Of a DNA stretch of 64,000 bases, positions 50,182 to 59,254 are shown piece by piece. Each line of letters opens with the position of its first letter. Positions within the stretch are counted from its first letter, which is position 1. This stretch comes from Brevibacillus ruminantium (GTDB lineage: Bacteria > Bacillota > Bacilli > Brevibacillales > Brevibacillaceae), in assembly GCF_023746555.1 (NCBI RefSeq), contig NZ_CP098755.1, positions 2,243,001 through 2,307,000 of the forward strand. The letters are read 5' to 3'. Below the pieces are notes generated by a model. It searched no databases. It was not told where the DNA came from and worked only from the letters and a program-made list of their open reading frames with translations. The position numbers and the translations under genes are program-made.

Positions 50182-51150
50182 ATGCAATTACAGCTTGATA
50201 AAAAAGTAGCCATGCGCGATGCGTTTGGCGAAACATTGCTGCAATTTACGAAGGACGATCCGCGAGTGTACGCAGTCGATGGCGACCTGGCGACCTCCAC
50301 CAGGCTGGATAAAGTAGCGGAGGGGAATCCAGCCAAATTTTTGCAGATGGGCATCGCCGAGCAGAACATGCTCGGAGTCGCTTCCGGGCTGGCAACAGTC
50401 GGCTTGCAGCCGTGGGTGTGCACGTTTGCCGCTTTTATTGTGAAACGCTCTCTGGACCAGATCGCCGTGACGATCGCCCAGCCGAAGCTGGACGTGAAAA
50501 TGATCGGTGCCTACAGCGGCTTGCTGACCGGATGCACGGGAAAAACGCATCAAGGTCTGGAAGATATCGCGATCATGCGCAGTCTGGCTAACATGGTCGT
50601 CCTGGCTCCGGCGGACGCGGTCGAAGTGAAAAAGGTGATGGAGTTCGCCCGCGACTACCACGGTCCCGTGTACATTCGGCTGGCGCGCGACCCGCTGCCG
50701 ACCCTTTTTGCGGAAGAAACGCACACGTTTACACCCGGCAAAGGCGTCAAGCTAATCGAAGGACAGGATGTGACGATCATTTCAACCGGGACGCAAACAG
50801 GCCGCGCCGTTCAGGCTGCGAACCTGCTGCGCGCAGCAGGCATTCAGGCGGGTGTCCTGCACTTGCCGTCCATCAAGCCGATAGATGTGGAAGCCATCGT
50901 GGAGGCCGCTGAACGGACAGGGGCGGTTGTCGCCACAGAAGAACACAGCATCTACGGCGGGCTGGGCAGCGCTGTGGCTGAGGTGCTGGTAGAGCACAAG
51001 CCCGTGCCGATGACAAGAGTCGGGGTGCGCGATCTCAATTCGGAGTCCGGGCCAAACGACGCCCTGCTGAAAAAATACCAGATTGCCGTCGAGGATATCG
51101 TCCGAGGGGCAAAGGAAGTTTTGCAGCGAAAGGAGAAGGAAAATGTCTAA
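50182..51150 (+). CDS. Transketolase C-terminal subunit
   Basis: A 322-residue partner with the pyrimidine-binding Glu in FLQMGIAEQNMLGVASGLAT, then VCTFAAFIVKRSLDQIAV, THQGLEDIAIMRSLANMVVL, GPVYIRLARDPLP, and the regulatory C-domain VVATEEHSIYGGLGSAVAEV. It starts 3 bases after the N-terminal subunit and its last codons overlap iolB by 8 bases, so all are co-translated. The pair forms the active alpha2beta2 enzyme by analogy with split transketolases. Confidence 0.88.
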   Translation: MQLQLDKKVAMRDAFGETLLQFTKDDPRVYAVDGDLATSTRLDKVAEGNPAKFLQMGIAEQNMLGVASGLATVGLQPWVCTFAAFIVKRSLDQIAVTIAQPKLDVKMIGAYSGLLTGCTGKTHQGLEDIAIMRSLANMVVLAPADAVEVKKVMEFARDYHGPVYIRLARDPLPTLFAEETHTFTPGKGVKLIEGQDVTIISTGTQTGRAVQAANLLRAAGIQAGVLHLPSIKPIDVEAIVEAAERTGAVVATEEHSIYGGLGSAVAEVLVEHKPVPMTRVGVRDLNSESGPNDALLKKYQIAVEDIVRGAKEVLQRKEKENV

Positions 51151-51952
51151 ATTGATCGTTCCCAGCCAGCAACCAAACCAGGAGAAAAGCGTGGTCAAGG
51201 TCACACCGGAATCGGCAAACTGGGGCTATGTAGGCTTCGAGGTGTACACGCTTGCCAAAGGCGACAAAATCAGCATGGACACAGGGGAGCAGGAAGTGTG
51301 CATCGTGCTTCTCAGCGGGTATGCCAACGCGAGAACAAAGCAGCAGAAGTGGAACAACATCGGGCAGCGCATGCACATTTTCGAAGAAATCCCGCCCTAT
51401 GCCGTCTACGTGCCATCTGGCGATCAGTATGAGGTAGAAGCCTTGACAGATGCCGAGATCGCCGTGTGCACTGCTCCGGGCAAAGGCACGTACGAGGCGA
51501 GACTGATCGCGCCGAAAGACGTTCGGGTAGACATGCGCGGCTCCGGTAAAACGCTGCGCCGCATTCATAACATTTTGCCTGAGGATCAGCCGGCGGACAG
51601 CCTGTTGATTGTCGAAGTCTACACGCCAAACGGAAACTGGTCGAGCTATCCACCGCACAAGCATGACCAGGAGAACCTGCCCAATGAAGCGTATCTGGAG
51701 GAGACGTACTACCATCGCATCAAGCAGGCGAACGGCTTTGCCTTGCAACGCGTGTACACGGACGACCGCTCGCTGAACGAGACGATGGTGGTCAAGGATG
51801 GCGATGTGGTGCTGGTGCCAAAAGGCTACCATCCCGTATCGGCACCTCCCGGCTACGACCTGTACTACTTGAATACGATGGCGGGGCCAGTGCGCACCTG
51901 GAAATTTACCAACGATGCCGACCATGAATGGATGATGACGCAAACGGTGTAA
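51143..51952 (+). CDS. iolB: IolB, 5-deoxy-glucuronate isomerase
   Basis: A 269-residue bicupin that converts 5-deoxy-glucuronate to 2-deoxy-5-keto-gluconate. Recognised by WGYVGFEVYTLAKGD, RMHIFEEIPPYAVYVP, IHNILPEDQPADSLLIVEVY, the metal-binding SSYPPHKHDQENLPNEAYLE and VVLVPKGYHPVSAPPGYDLY. AAGGAGAAGG precedes ATG 51143, which overlaps the transketolase gene. Its presence in one operon with iolE and transketolase links the transketolase directly to inositol breakdown. Confidence 0.92.
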   Translation: MSKLIVPSQQPNQEKSVVKVTPESANWGYVGFEVYTLAKGDKISMDTGEQEVCIVLLSGYANARTKQQKWNNIGQRMHIFEEIPPYAVYVPSGDQYEVEALTDAEIAVCTAPGKGTYEARLIAPKDVRVDMRGSGKTLRRIHNILPEDQPADSLLIVEVYTPNGNWSSYPPHKHDQENLPNEAYLEETYYHRIKQANGFALQRVYTDDRSLNETMVVKDGDVVLVPKGYHPVSAPPGYDLYYLNTMAGPVRTWKFTNDADHEWMMTQTV

Positions 51953-52028
51953 GCGAAGTAAGCGGGCCATGGGGATTCCTATGGCCTGCTTGAAACGAAG
52001 GGGAAAGAAGAAGGGGAGGGGAGCACAG

Positions 52029-53033
52029 ATGAGGCAAAAACGCGTGCGCTGGGGAGTGTTGAGCACGGCCAGAATCGCGGTAAACACGATGATTCCGGCT
52101 ATTCTGGTGGCGGACAACGCCGAGGTTGTCGCCATCGGTAGCCAGAACGAAAAAGTTTCGGAAGTTTCTGCGAAATTCAATATTCCCAGCGTCTATAACA
52201 GCTATGAGGAAGTGCTGGATGATCCTGAGGTGGATGCCGTGTACATTCCGCTTCCGAACAGCATGCACAAGGAATGGGTGCTCAAGGCGGCAGACAAAGG
52301 AAAGCATATTTTGTGCGAAAAACCGATCGCGCTGAATGCGGCGGAAACAAAAGAGATGATCGAGCATTGCCAAAGCAGGCAGGTGCTGTTGATGGAGGCG
52401 TTCATGTACCAGTTCCATCCGCAGCACCAAGTGGTGAAAGAGCTGCTCATGGCCAACGAGATCGGCACGCCCAGGCTGATTCGCGCCAATTTTACCTTTC
52501 GGATCGAAGACCGGAGCCGCGATTACCGTCTGGACCCGCAGCTCGGTGGCGGCAGTTTGTACGACATCGGGTGCTACTGCATTCACTCCATCCGCAATAT
52601 TTTGCAATGCGAACCGAAACGGCTATACGTCCACTCCCCGCGCGATCCGGAATTTGATGTGGACATGTCGGCCGTCGGGATGCTGGAGCTGGACAACGGG
52701 ATGCTGGCGACGTTTGACTGCAGCTTTGACATGGTGCGCCGTGAACGGTACGAGATTGTGGGGACGCATGGGACGATCCAGGTGCCGCGCTCTTACAATT
52801 TGCCCGAGTATTTTGATGGGGAAGGCATCGTGATTGTGGAAAAAGAAGATGGCGTGTCCAGAGTGGAAAAAGTGCGCGGGAACGAGTACAAGCTGGAAGT
52901 TGAGCATTTTTCCCAATGCGTGCTGGACGGCTCCCAACCGCTTTATTCCGGGGAGAGCATCTTGCAAAACATGAAAGTGATCGAAGCCTGCTATGAATCA
53001 ATCCGCTCGGGCAAGTGGGTAAATCTAGCGTAA
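52029..53033 (+). CDS. Gfo/Idh/MocA dehydrogenase (non-IolG branch)
   Basis: A 334-residue NAD(P)-dependent oxidoreductase. WGVLSTARIAVNTMIPAILV, LCEKPIALNAAETKEMIEHC, MEAFMYQFHPQHQVVKEL and GGSLYDIGCYCIHSIRNIL place it with glucose-fructose oxidoreductase / 1,5-anhydrofructose reductase / xylose dehydrogenase-like proteins. The catalytic His of the IolG group (DxxIHDxD) is replaced by the DIGCY motif. It may reduce or oxidise a sugar or inosose distinct from the IolG substrates. GGGGAGGGG lies just before ATG 52029; the upstream in-frame ATG at 51969 is rejected. It ends the iolE-tkt-iolB operon. Confidence 0.8.
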   Translation: MRQKRVRWGVLSTARIAVNTMIPAILVADNAEVVAIGSQNEKVSEVSAKFNIPSVYNSYEEVLDDPEVDAVYIPLPNSMHKEWVLKAADKGKHILCEKPIALNAAETKEMIEHCQSRQVLLMEAFMYQFHPQHQVVKELLMANEIGTPRLIRANFTFRIEDRSRDYRLDPQLGGGSLYDIGCYCIHSIRNILQCEPKRLYVHSPRDPEFDVDMSAVGMLELDNGMLATFDCSFDMVRRERYEIVGTHGTIQVPRSYNLPEYFDGEGIVIVEKEDGVSRVEKVRGNEYKLEVEHFSQCVLDGSQPLYSGESILQNMKVIEACYESIRSGKWVNLA

Positions 53034-53075
53034 TAAAAAATTTTCGAATTAAATATCTTTTCGAACAAATTTGAA

Positions 53076-53125
53076 TTGAAAATCAATTAAGCCTCATTTA
53101 AACTTAAGGTAAGCGGTTACCTTAA
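53076..53125 (+). promoter_or_regulatory. Promoter plus long palindromic operator of the ABC importer operon
   Basis: TTGAAA (53076-53081), 17 bases, TAAACT (53099-53104). TTAAGGTAA (53104-53112) and TTACCTTAA (53117-53125) flank GCGG, a nearly perfect 22-base palindrome whose core GTAAGCGGTTAC relates it to the AAGCGCTTAA sites. Confidence 0.7.
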
Positions 53126-53174
53126 AACCCTGAGAGAAAACATTTTAACAAAAAACGATGATGGAGGAATAAAT

Positions 53175-54194
53175 ATGAGCGGCCAAGTGCGCACGGCAGT
53201 AATCGGATTAGGAAGACTCGGATATTGGCATGCAGAAAACCTTGCGACAAAAGTGAAAGGTGCCCAGCTTGTAAAAGTAGTGGACCCGTTGGAAGGCCGC
53301 GCGGAACAGGTAGCAAGAGAGCTGGGGGTTCCAGGCTGGTCCAAAGACCCTCGCGAAGTATTTGAGGACGTAAATATCGACGCGGTAGTTTTGGTCACAC
53401 CTACGAGTACTCATGCGGAGATGATTACCCAGGCGGCGACGCACGGAAAACAAATCTTTGTTGAAAAACCGATTACCCAAACCGTGGAGGAAGCAGACGA
53501 AGTGATTCAGGTGCTACACAAGCACAACGTTTTTTGCCAGGTAGGATTCATGCGCCGATTCGATCCGGCTTACGCGGAAGCAAAAAGGCGGATCGTGGCC
53601 GGGGATATCGGCAAGCCGCTCTACTTTAAAGGAGTGAGCCGCGACGGCAATTGCCCGCCCGCAGAGTTTATCAAGCACAGCGGAGGGCTGTTCCTCGATG
53701 TCGCCATTCACGACTACGATATCGCCCGCTTTTTAATGGGGACGGAAGTGGAATCGGTTACAGCGACGGGGAATGTGCTCTTGCACACCTTCATGAATGA
53801 CTATCACGATGTCGACCAGGCGGTGACCACCCTGACCTTTGCTTCGGGAGCGGCGGGAGACATCGAAACAATGCGGATCGCTCCGTACGGCTATGATATA
53901 CGCGGCGAAGTCATCGGCACGGAAGGCTCCATTCAAATCGGATCGCTTCGCCACCACGATGTGCTTTTGCTGACTACCAATGCCAGTACGCATGACATCA
54001 TCCCGGATTTCCCGACGAAATTCAAGGACGCCTACCTACTGGAAATGATTCATTTCATTGACGCGGTGCAAAAGAGAGAACGGCCTGCATGCACGGAAAC
54101 AGACGGAAAAATCGCCCTTGAGATCGCAGCGGCAGCTACCGAGTCGTTTCAAACAGCGAAGACAGTCAAGCTCGATAAAAAAGTGTCCATTTAA
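53175..54194 (+). CDS. iolG: IolG-like inositol dehydrogenase 4
   Basis: A 339-residue enzyme: AVIGLGRLGYWHAENLATKV, FVEKPITQTVEEADEVI, catalytic FLDVAIHDYDIARFLMGTEV, MRRFDPAYAEAKRRIVAGDI and GYDIRGEVIGTEGSIQIGSL. It is closest to the copy at 57943 (shared IGKPLYFKG/IGKPIYFKG and GSLRHHDV), and the two flank the importer genes, so they probably act on the imported ligand. GGAGG precedes ATG 53175. Confidence 0.82.
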   Translation: MSGQVRTAVIGLGRLGYWHAENLATKVKGAQLVKVVDPLEGRAEQVARELGVPGWSKDPREVFEDVNIDAVVLVTPTSTHAEMITQAATHGKQIFVEKPITQTVEEADEVIQVLHKHNVFCQVGFMRRFDPAYAEAKRRIVAGDIGKPLYFKGVSRDGNCPPAEFIKHSGGLFLDVAIHDYDIARFLMGTEVESVTATGNVLLHTFMNDYHDVDQAVTTLTFASGAAGDIETMRIAPYGYDIRGEVIGTEGSIQIGSLRHHDVLLLTTNASTHDIIPDFPTKFKDAYLLEMIHFIDAVQKRERPACTETDGKIALEIAAAATESFQTAKTVKLDKKVSI

Positions 54195-54227
54195 TCAATC
54201 CAAATTGAAAAAATGGAGGTGAAGACC

Positions 54228-55715
54228 TTGGCGTTGCTGGAAATGAAGGGCATTAACAAAGCATTTTCCGGTGTGACGGTCTTGCACGACGTTCATCTGG
54301 ACGTTCGGCAAGGGGAAGTGCACGTCCTGCTCGGGGAAAACGGCGCAGGAAAATCAACGATTATCAAGATCATGACCGGAGCCTACACGAAAGACAAGGG
54401 GGAAATTCGCTGGGATGGCAGGCCGGTCGAGATCGCAAAGCCGAGCGATGCGATTGATATCGGCATTGCCACGATTTATCAGGAGTTGAACCTGATTCCA
54501 CATCTTTCGGTGGCAGAGAACATTTTTCTGGGACACGAAAAGAAAAAGCATGGTCGCTACTCTTTTCTGGATCGGAAGTACATGCGGGAAAAATCGAAGG
54601 AATTGATGACGAAGCTGGGGCAAAGCATCGACCCGAATGCATTGGTGAGCAGTTTGGGGGTCGGACAGCAACAATTAGTGGAAATTGCTAAAGCGCTTTC
54701 TTTGAATGCCAAGCTGATTATTATGGATGAACCGACATCGAGCTTGAGCGCCCAGGAAGCCGAGCAGTTGCTGGCGACGATCGAGTCGTTGCGGGAGCAG
54801 GGCATGACGTTCATTTACGTTTCCCATCGGCTGGAAGAGATAAAACGCATCGGGGACCGGATCACGGTTCTGCGGGACGGGGCAAAAATCGAAACGGTGG
54901 ATGTCAGCACGACTTCCATTGATCGGATGATCGAACTGATGGTCGGCCGCTCTCTGCATAACAAGTATCCGAAACAGACGTTTACCCGGGGACAGGAAGC
55001 GCTGCGGATCGAAAACCTGAAGATGAAAGGGGCTTCTCACCCGATAAGCTTTGCTGCCTATCAGGGCGAGATTCTCGGGTTTTCCGGATTGGTCGGCGCT
55101 GGTCGCAGCGAGCTGATGAAAACGATCTTCGGAGCGGAGCCGAAGGAGACGGGCAAGGTCTACGTCTTCGGGAAAGAGGCTGTGATTCGTCAGCCGCGCG
55201 ATGCCATCGAGGCGGGATTTGCTTTCATTACGGAAGACAGGAAGACGGAAGGGCTGTTTCTCGACCAGTCGCTTATTTTCAATACGTCCATCGCCAATTT
55301 GCGCGAAGTCAAAAGCAACGGGCTGCTGAGTTCGGTAAAGATGAAGGAAGTAGCGGAAAAGTACGTCCGCGAGCTGCAGATTCGCCCGAACAATATCAAT
55401 TTGATGGGGCGGAACTTCAGCGGAGGGAACCAGCAAAAAGTCGTCATCGCCAAGTGGCTTTTCACCCAGGCGCGCATTTTTATTTTTGACGAGCCTACCC
55501 GCGGCATTGACGTGGGAGCAAAGGTAGAGGTCTACAACTTAATCAATGACCTAGTGGACTTGGGCGCATGTGTGCTGATTGTATCGTCGGATTTGCCGGA
55601 AATTCTCGGGATGTGCGACCGGATTCTCGTGATGAGCGACGGTCGGATCACCGCCGATCTGCAACGGGAGGAAGCGACGCAAGAAGTAATCATGAAAGCA
55701 GCAACAGGAGGTTGA
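54228..55715 (+). CDS. RbsA-type sugar ABC transporter ATPase
   Basis: A 495-residue protein with two fused ATPase domains. Domain 1 has Walker A LLGENGAGKSTIIKIM, LSVAENIFLGHE, signature SSLGVGQQQLVEIAKAL and Walker B LIIMDEPTSSLS. Domain 2 has the degenerate Walker A FSGLVGAGRSELMKTIFG, signature NFSGGNQQKVVIAKWL and Walker B IFDEPTRGIDVG. This is the ribose/xylose/inositol (CUT2) class. TTG 54228 is taken as start because GGAGGTGA at 54215-54222 is the ribosome site; ATG 54213 would overlap it. Confidence 0.9.
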   Translation: MALLEMKGINKAFSGVTVLHDVHLDVRQGEVHVLLGENGAGKSTIIKIMTGAYTKDKGEIRWDGRPVEIAKPSDAIDIGIATIYQELNLIPHLSVAENIFLGHEKKKHGRYSFLDRKYMREKSKELMTKLGQSIDPNALVSSLGVGQQQLVEIAKALSLNAKLIIMDEPTSSLSAQEAEQLLATIESLREQGMTFIYVSHRLEEIKRIGDRITVLRDGAKIETVDVSTTSIDRMIELMVGRSLHNKYPKQTFTRGQEALRIENLKMKGASHPISFAAYQGEILGFSGLVGAGRSELMKTIFGAEPKETGKVYVFGKEAVIRQPRDAIEAGFAFITEDRKTEGLFLDQSLIFNTSIANLREVKSNGLLSSVKMKEVAEKYVRELQIRPNNINLMGRNFSGGNQQKVVIAKWLFTQARIFIFDEPTRGIDVGAKVEVYNLINDLVDLGACVLIVSSDLPEILGMCDRILVMSDGRITADLQREEATQEVIMKAATGG

Positions 55716-55721
55716 TAGAAA

Positions 55722-56729
55722 ATGAAGGAACAGTCCAACTCTGTGACAGTCACCACAGGGACAAGTGCCAGCAAGACACTGAGTTTGAATTGGAAAACGT
55801 TTGTCGGCAAGTTTGGGGCTTTGCTCGGACTCCTCATCCTTTCAGTGTGCCTGAGCATTCTTTCCCCAAATTTTTTGAAAGCAGAAAATTTAATGAATAT
55901 CGCTCGGCAGTCTTCCATCAATGCGTTGCTCGCAATTGGAATGCTTTTGCCGATTTTAACAGCGGGAATTGATTTGTCTGTCGGTTCCTTGCTGGCATTG
56001 GCGATTACCACGACAGGGATTTTCGTGGTGAACTGGGGGATGCACCCGCTGCTTGGGATCTTGCTTTGTCTCGCGATCGGAGCGCTCGGCGGATGGTTCA
56101 ACGGGGTTTTGCTCACCAAACTGAGATTGCCGCATCCTTTTATCTCCACATTGGGAACGATGAATATTTTTCGCGGGCTGGCACTCATCATCACAGCAGC
56201 CTCTCCGATTTTCGGCTTCCCGTTCATCATCAACTACGCGGGCTATGAAAACATCGGGATTTTTCCCGTGAGCTTTATTCTCGTGATTATTACGTATATT
56301 CTTTTCCATCTGTTTCTTACGCGCACAGCGACGGGACGGTATATATACGCGATCGGCGGCAACAAGGAAGCGGCCCGGCTCGCTGGTATTCCTGTGGACC
56401 GGATTCTGATTCTCGTCTACACCCTAAGCGGCTTGATGGCTGGTCTGGCGGGCCTTGTCCTGATCGGAAGGACGGATTCGGCGTCGCCGATTGCCGGTCT
56501 GTCGTATGAACTGGATGCGATTGCCGCGGTGATTATCGGTGGAGCTAGCTTTTTCGGCGGCGTGGGGACGGTATGGGGCACATTGATCGGGGCGCTCATC
56601 ATCGCTGTGCTGCGAAATGGCTTGAACTTGCTGGGGACGACCTCCGATTTGCAAGTAGTGGTTATCGGATCTGTGATTATCGCTGCCGTGTACGTCGATG
56701 TCCTGCGCCAGCGTTCGGCCAAAAAATAG
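55722..56729 (+). CDS. RbsC-type sugar ABC transporter permease
   Basis: A 335-residue membrane protein of the CUT2 permease family with about nine to ten helices. Family marks are FLKAENLMNIARQSSINALL, GML-PILTAGIDLSVGSLLA, GGWFNGVLLTKLRLPHPFIS, TLGTMNIFRGLALI, YAIGGNKEAARLAGIPV and ELDAIAAVIIGGASFFGGVG. It begins 6 bases after the ATPase stop with GGAGG, in the same operon. It pairs with the two lipoprotein binding proteins of this locus. Confidence 0.9.
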   Translation: MKEQSNSVTVTTGTSASKTLSLNWKTFVGKFGALLGLLILSVCLSILSPNFLKAENLMNIARQSSINALLAIGMLLPILTAGIDLSVGSLLALAITTTGIFVVNWGMHPLLGILLCLAIGALGGWFNGVLLTKLRLPHPFISTLGTMNIFRGLALIITAASPIFGFPFIINYAGYENIGIFPVSFILVIITYILFHLFLTRTATGRYIYAIGGNKEAARLAGIPVDRILILVYTLSGLMAGLAGLVLIGRTDSASPIAGLSYELDAIAAVIIGGASFFGGVGTVWGTLIGALIIAVLRNGLNLLGTTSDLQVVVIGSVIIAAVYVDVLRQRSAKK

Positions 56730-56753
56730 GAAGGCGTTGCGGAGGAGCGGACG

Positions 56754-57749
56754 ATGAGAAAGAAGATTTGGAAAGCCATTTTTTCAAGCTTGGTCCTGTT
56801 AAGCCTGGTAGCATGCGGGGAGCAGCCTGGCAGTCCGGAAGGTTCCTCGACCCAGCAGCAGCCGCAGACGGGTCCCGGTGAACAAAAGCCGAAAATTTAC
56901 GTCGTCTTGAAGTCGCTGAACAGTGAATATTTTCAGTTCATACAGGCGGGGGCAAAAGCGGCGTTCCATGATTTCAACGTGGACGGGACGATCATGGCTC
57001 CCTCGAACCAGACACAGGTGATGGAGCAAGTCAACATGATTGAAGACTTGCTGAACAAAAACCCCGATGGGCTGGTGCTTACTCCCAGCCAGCCTGTTGC
57101 TGTCGTTTCGGCGTTGGCGAAGTACAAAGCAAAAGATATCCCGGTTGTGCTGCTGGACAGCGACGTGGATTGGGAGGACAAAACTACTTTTATCGGCAAT
57201 GACGATGCGCTGAGCGGACAAAAAGCGGGTGAAACATTGGCAGCGAAGCTGAGCAGGGGGGACAAAGTAGCCATTCTCGAAGGGATTTCCGGCACTCCGA
57301 CCAGCGCCAAGCGCGTACAAGGAGCGAGAGAGGCGCTGGAAAATGCGGGAATGATCGTTGCCGCTTCCGAGGCTGCGAACTGGGATCGGGTGGAAGCGGT
57401 ATCGGTCATGGAAAACGTTTTGCAAGCCCACCCGGATATTAAGGGCGTGGTCGCCGCAAACGATGAAATGGCGCTTGGGGCGATTCGTGCGAGTGAGGCG
57501 AAGGGCAAAGAGATAGCCGTCATCGGAATGGATGGCATCATCGAGGCGATTGAATCTATCCAAAAAGGCTCGATGGATGCCTCAATCGCGGTGAAAACGT
57601 ATGATATGGGCTACAAGGGCGTTGAAAATGCGGTGAAAGCCATTCGCAAAGAAACGGTGCCAAAGCAAATCGTGACAGAGATTGACGTCATTACGCCGGA
57701 GAATGCCGAAGCAAAGCTCGCCCAAGCGAAAGGGCTGCTGGGGAAATAA
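56754..57749 (+). CDS. Sugar-binding lipoprotein 1 of the CUT2 importer
   Basis: A 331-residue solute-binding lipoprotein. Signal peptide ending LSLVACGEQ (lipobox LVAC), a Ser/Gln/Pro linker, then a type I periplasmic-binding fold: YVVLKSLNSEYFQFIQAG, NKNPDGLVLTPSQPVAVV, VPVVLLDSDVDWEDKTTFIG, VAANDEMALGAIRASEAKG, VIGMDGIIEAI. GGAGGAG precedes ATG 56754. It is about half identical by eye to lipoprotein 2 at 59371, so the two may bind different isomers for the same permease. Confidence 0.88.
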   Translation: MRKKIWKAIFSSLVLLSLVACGEQPGSPEGSSTQQQPQTGPGEQKPKIYVVLKSLNSEYFQFIQAGAKAAFHDFNVDGTIMAPSNQTQVMEQVNMIEDLLNKNPDGLVLTPSQPVAVVSALAKYKAKDIPVVLLDSDVDWEDKTTFIGNDDALSGQKAGETLAAKLSRGDKVAILEGISGTPTSAKRVQGAREALENAGMIVAASEAANWDRVEAVSVMENVLQAHPDIKGVVAANDEMALGAIRASEAKGKEIAVIGMDGIIEAIESIQKGSMDASIAVKTYDMGYKGVENAVKAIRKETVPKQIVTEIDVITPENAEAKLAQAKGLLGK

Positions 57750-57764
57750 AGGAAGGAGCCGTCA

Positions 57765-57923
57765 ATGCTACAAAAGCTACAAAGCTCGACGCGGTCAGGC
57801 TGCTTGTACGAATCACCTGTCTTGAATGCGAGCTGCTCTAGGGCCGGATGGCTGGCCTCAGCTGATCCTCAAGGGGAGTTGTATCCATTCTCTGGGCGAA
57901 GCGGCAGCTCCAGCACTCGATAA
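57765..57923 (+). CDS. Possible 52-residue small protein
   Basis: ATG 57765 has an excellent AGGAAGGAG 4-5 bases upstream and the frame runs 52 codons (MLQKLQSSTRSGCLYESPVL and onward, ending SGSSSTR) to TAA 57923, 19 bases before the next gene. It is Ser- and Cys-rich with no hydrophobic segment and no family that I know. It may be a real small protein, a leader that couples translation to iolG5, or chance. Confidence 0.3.
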   Translation: MLQKLQSSTRSGCLYESPVLNASCSRAGWLASADPQGELYPFSGRSGSSSTR

Positions 57924-57942
57924 CAAAAAGGGGGACTGACGG

Positions 57943-58962
57943 ATGGCCGAAACAGTCCGTTGTGCCGTAGTAGGACTTGGTCGGGCTGGCCTTTCCCATG
58001 CCGCAAATCTGGTCAACAGCGTAAAAGGAGCAGAGCTTGCTGTCTGTGCCGCTACCCGCAAGGAACACGCCGAAGCCGTAGCGAGCAGGCTCGGGGTCAG
58101 ACAAGCGACCAACTCTGTTGATGATATCTTCGATAATCTCGAGATTGACGCTGTCATCATCGCTACTCCGACTGCTACGCATAAACAACTGATCCAACGG
58201 GCGGCAGAGAGCGGCAAGCATATTTTTGTCGAAAAGCCGATCACGCAAACATCAGAAGAAGCAGAGGAAACGATTCGCATCATTCGCGAGCACCGCGTCA
58301 TGTGCCAGGTCGGTTTTATGCGAAGATTTGATCCTGCCTATGCCGAGGCGAAAAAACGGGTGGAAGCAGGCGATATCGGCAAGCCGATCTACTTTAAAGG
58401 CATCGGCCGTGATCCCGGTTCGCCACCTCTTGACTACATGAAGCATAGCGGCGGGATTTTTCTGGACTTGTGCATACACGATTACGATATCGCCCGATAT
58501 CTGATAGGTTCTGAGGTCGCTTCGGTCACAGCGTTTGGCCGCATTCTGGCGCATCCTTTTCTGGAGGAATGCAACGATGTCGACCAGGCGTTGACTCATC
58601 TGACTTTTCACTCCGGGGCAATGGGAGATATAGAGGGCAGCCGCAACGCCTTTTACGGCTACGATATACGCGGGGAGATTATGGGGACAGAAGGGACGAT
58701 CCAGATCGGCTCGTTGCGGCACCACGATGTGAAAATCATGACGGCAAAAGGCAAAACGCACGATCTCATTCCCGATTTTCCGACCAGATTCAAAGATGCT
58801 TTTTGCCTGCAATTGCAAAGCTTTGTGGACAGCATCCGCAACCAGCAAGCGCCAGCGGTATCGGCAGCCGATGCCAAAATCGCTCTGCAAATCGCGGAGG
58901 CGGCTACCAAGTCGTTTCGGACAGGTACAACTGTGCAAGTAGCGTCCGATCAGCCGGAGTGA
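57943..58962 (+). CDS. iolG: IolG-like inositol dehydrogenase 5
   Basis: A 339-residue enzyme: AVVGLGRAGLSHAANLVNSV, FVEKPITQTSEEAEETIRII, catalytic FLDLCIHDYDIARYLIGSEV, MRRFDPAYAEAKKRVEAGDI, and GYDIRGEIMGTEGTIQIGSL. Strongly related to the copy at 53175. GGGGGA lies 8 bases upstream of ATG 57943. It ends the importer operon. With four IolG-type paralogues the locus could accept several inositol stereoisomers. Confidence 0.82.
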   Translation: MAETVRCAVVGLGRAGLSHAANLVNSVKGAELAVCAATRKEHAEAVASRLGVRQATNSVDDIFDNLEIDAVIIATPTATHKQLIQRAAESGKHIFVEKPITQTSEEAEETIRIIREHRVMCQVGFMRRFDPAYAEAKKRVEAGDIGKPIYFKGIGRDPGSPPLDYMKHSGGIFLDLCIHDYDIARYLIGSEVASVTAFGRILAHPFLEECNDVDQALTHLTFHSGAMGDIEGSRNAFYGYDIRGEIMGTEGTIQIGSLRHHDVKIMTAKGKTHDLIPDFPTRFKDAFCLQLQSFVDSIRNQQAPAVSAADAKIALQIAEAATKSFRTGTTVQVASDQPE

Positions 58963-59097
58963 AATTCAGATTATTCAGTTACATCGGCGCAGGAAGCCGC
59001 ACTTGCCGGGCTGCCAGCGTCTTGACGCTTGTCTCGATTTGGGGTAGGCGTCTCAGGGTGAGTAGTCTTTCGATTTTGATTTTTCAAAATGAAAGTG

Positions 59098-59149
59098 TTT
59101 ACACTCGGGAATGGTCTGTATTATAATGCCATTAAGAAAACGCTTAACC
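59098..59149 (+). promoter_or_regulatory. Promoter plus operator of binding protein 2
   Basis: TTTACA (59098-59103), 18 bases, TATAAT (59122-59127), operator AAAACGCTTAACC (59137-59149), the same arrangement as at 39963-40015. Confidence 0.75.
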
Positions 59150-59254
59150 AAACATACGAGACAGCTTCACCGGCCAGAAAGCGCTGAAAAACGGAGATGT
59201 TCGCCTGTTTTAACACGCTGAAATCTATGTTCTATCCATTTTTTTATGAGAAAT

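Noticed and set aside
51035..52180. A 381-codon minus-strand open frame across iolB
   Set aside because: Antisense shadow of the transketolase, iolB and Gfo/Idh genes; composition is arginine/histidine-rich and unlike a real protein.
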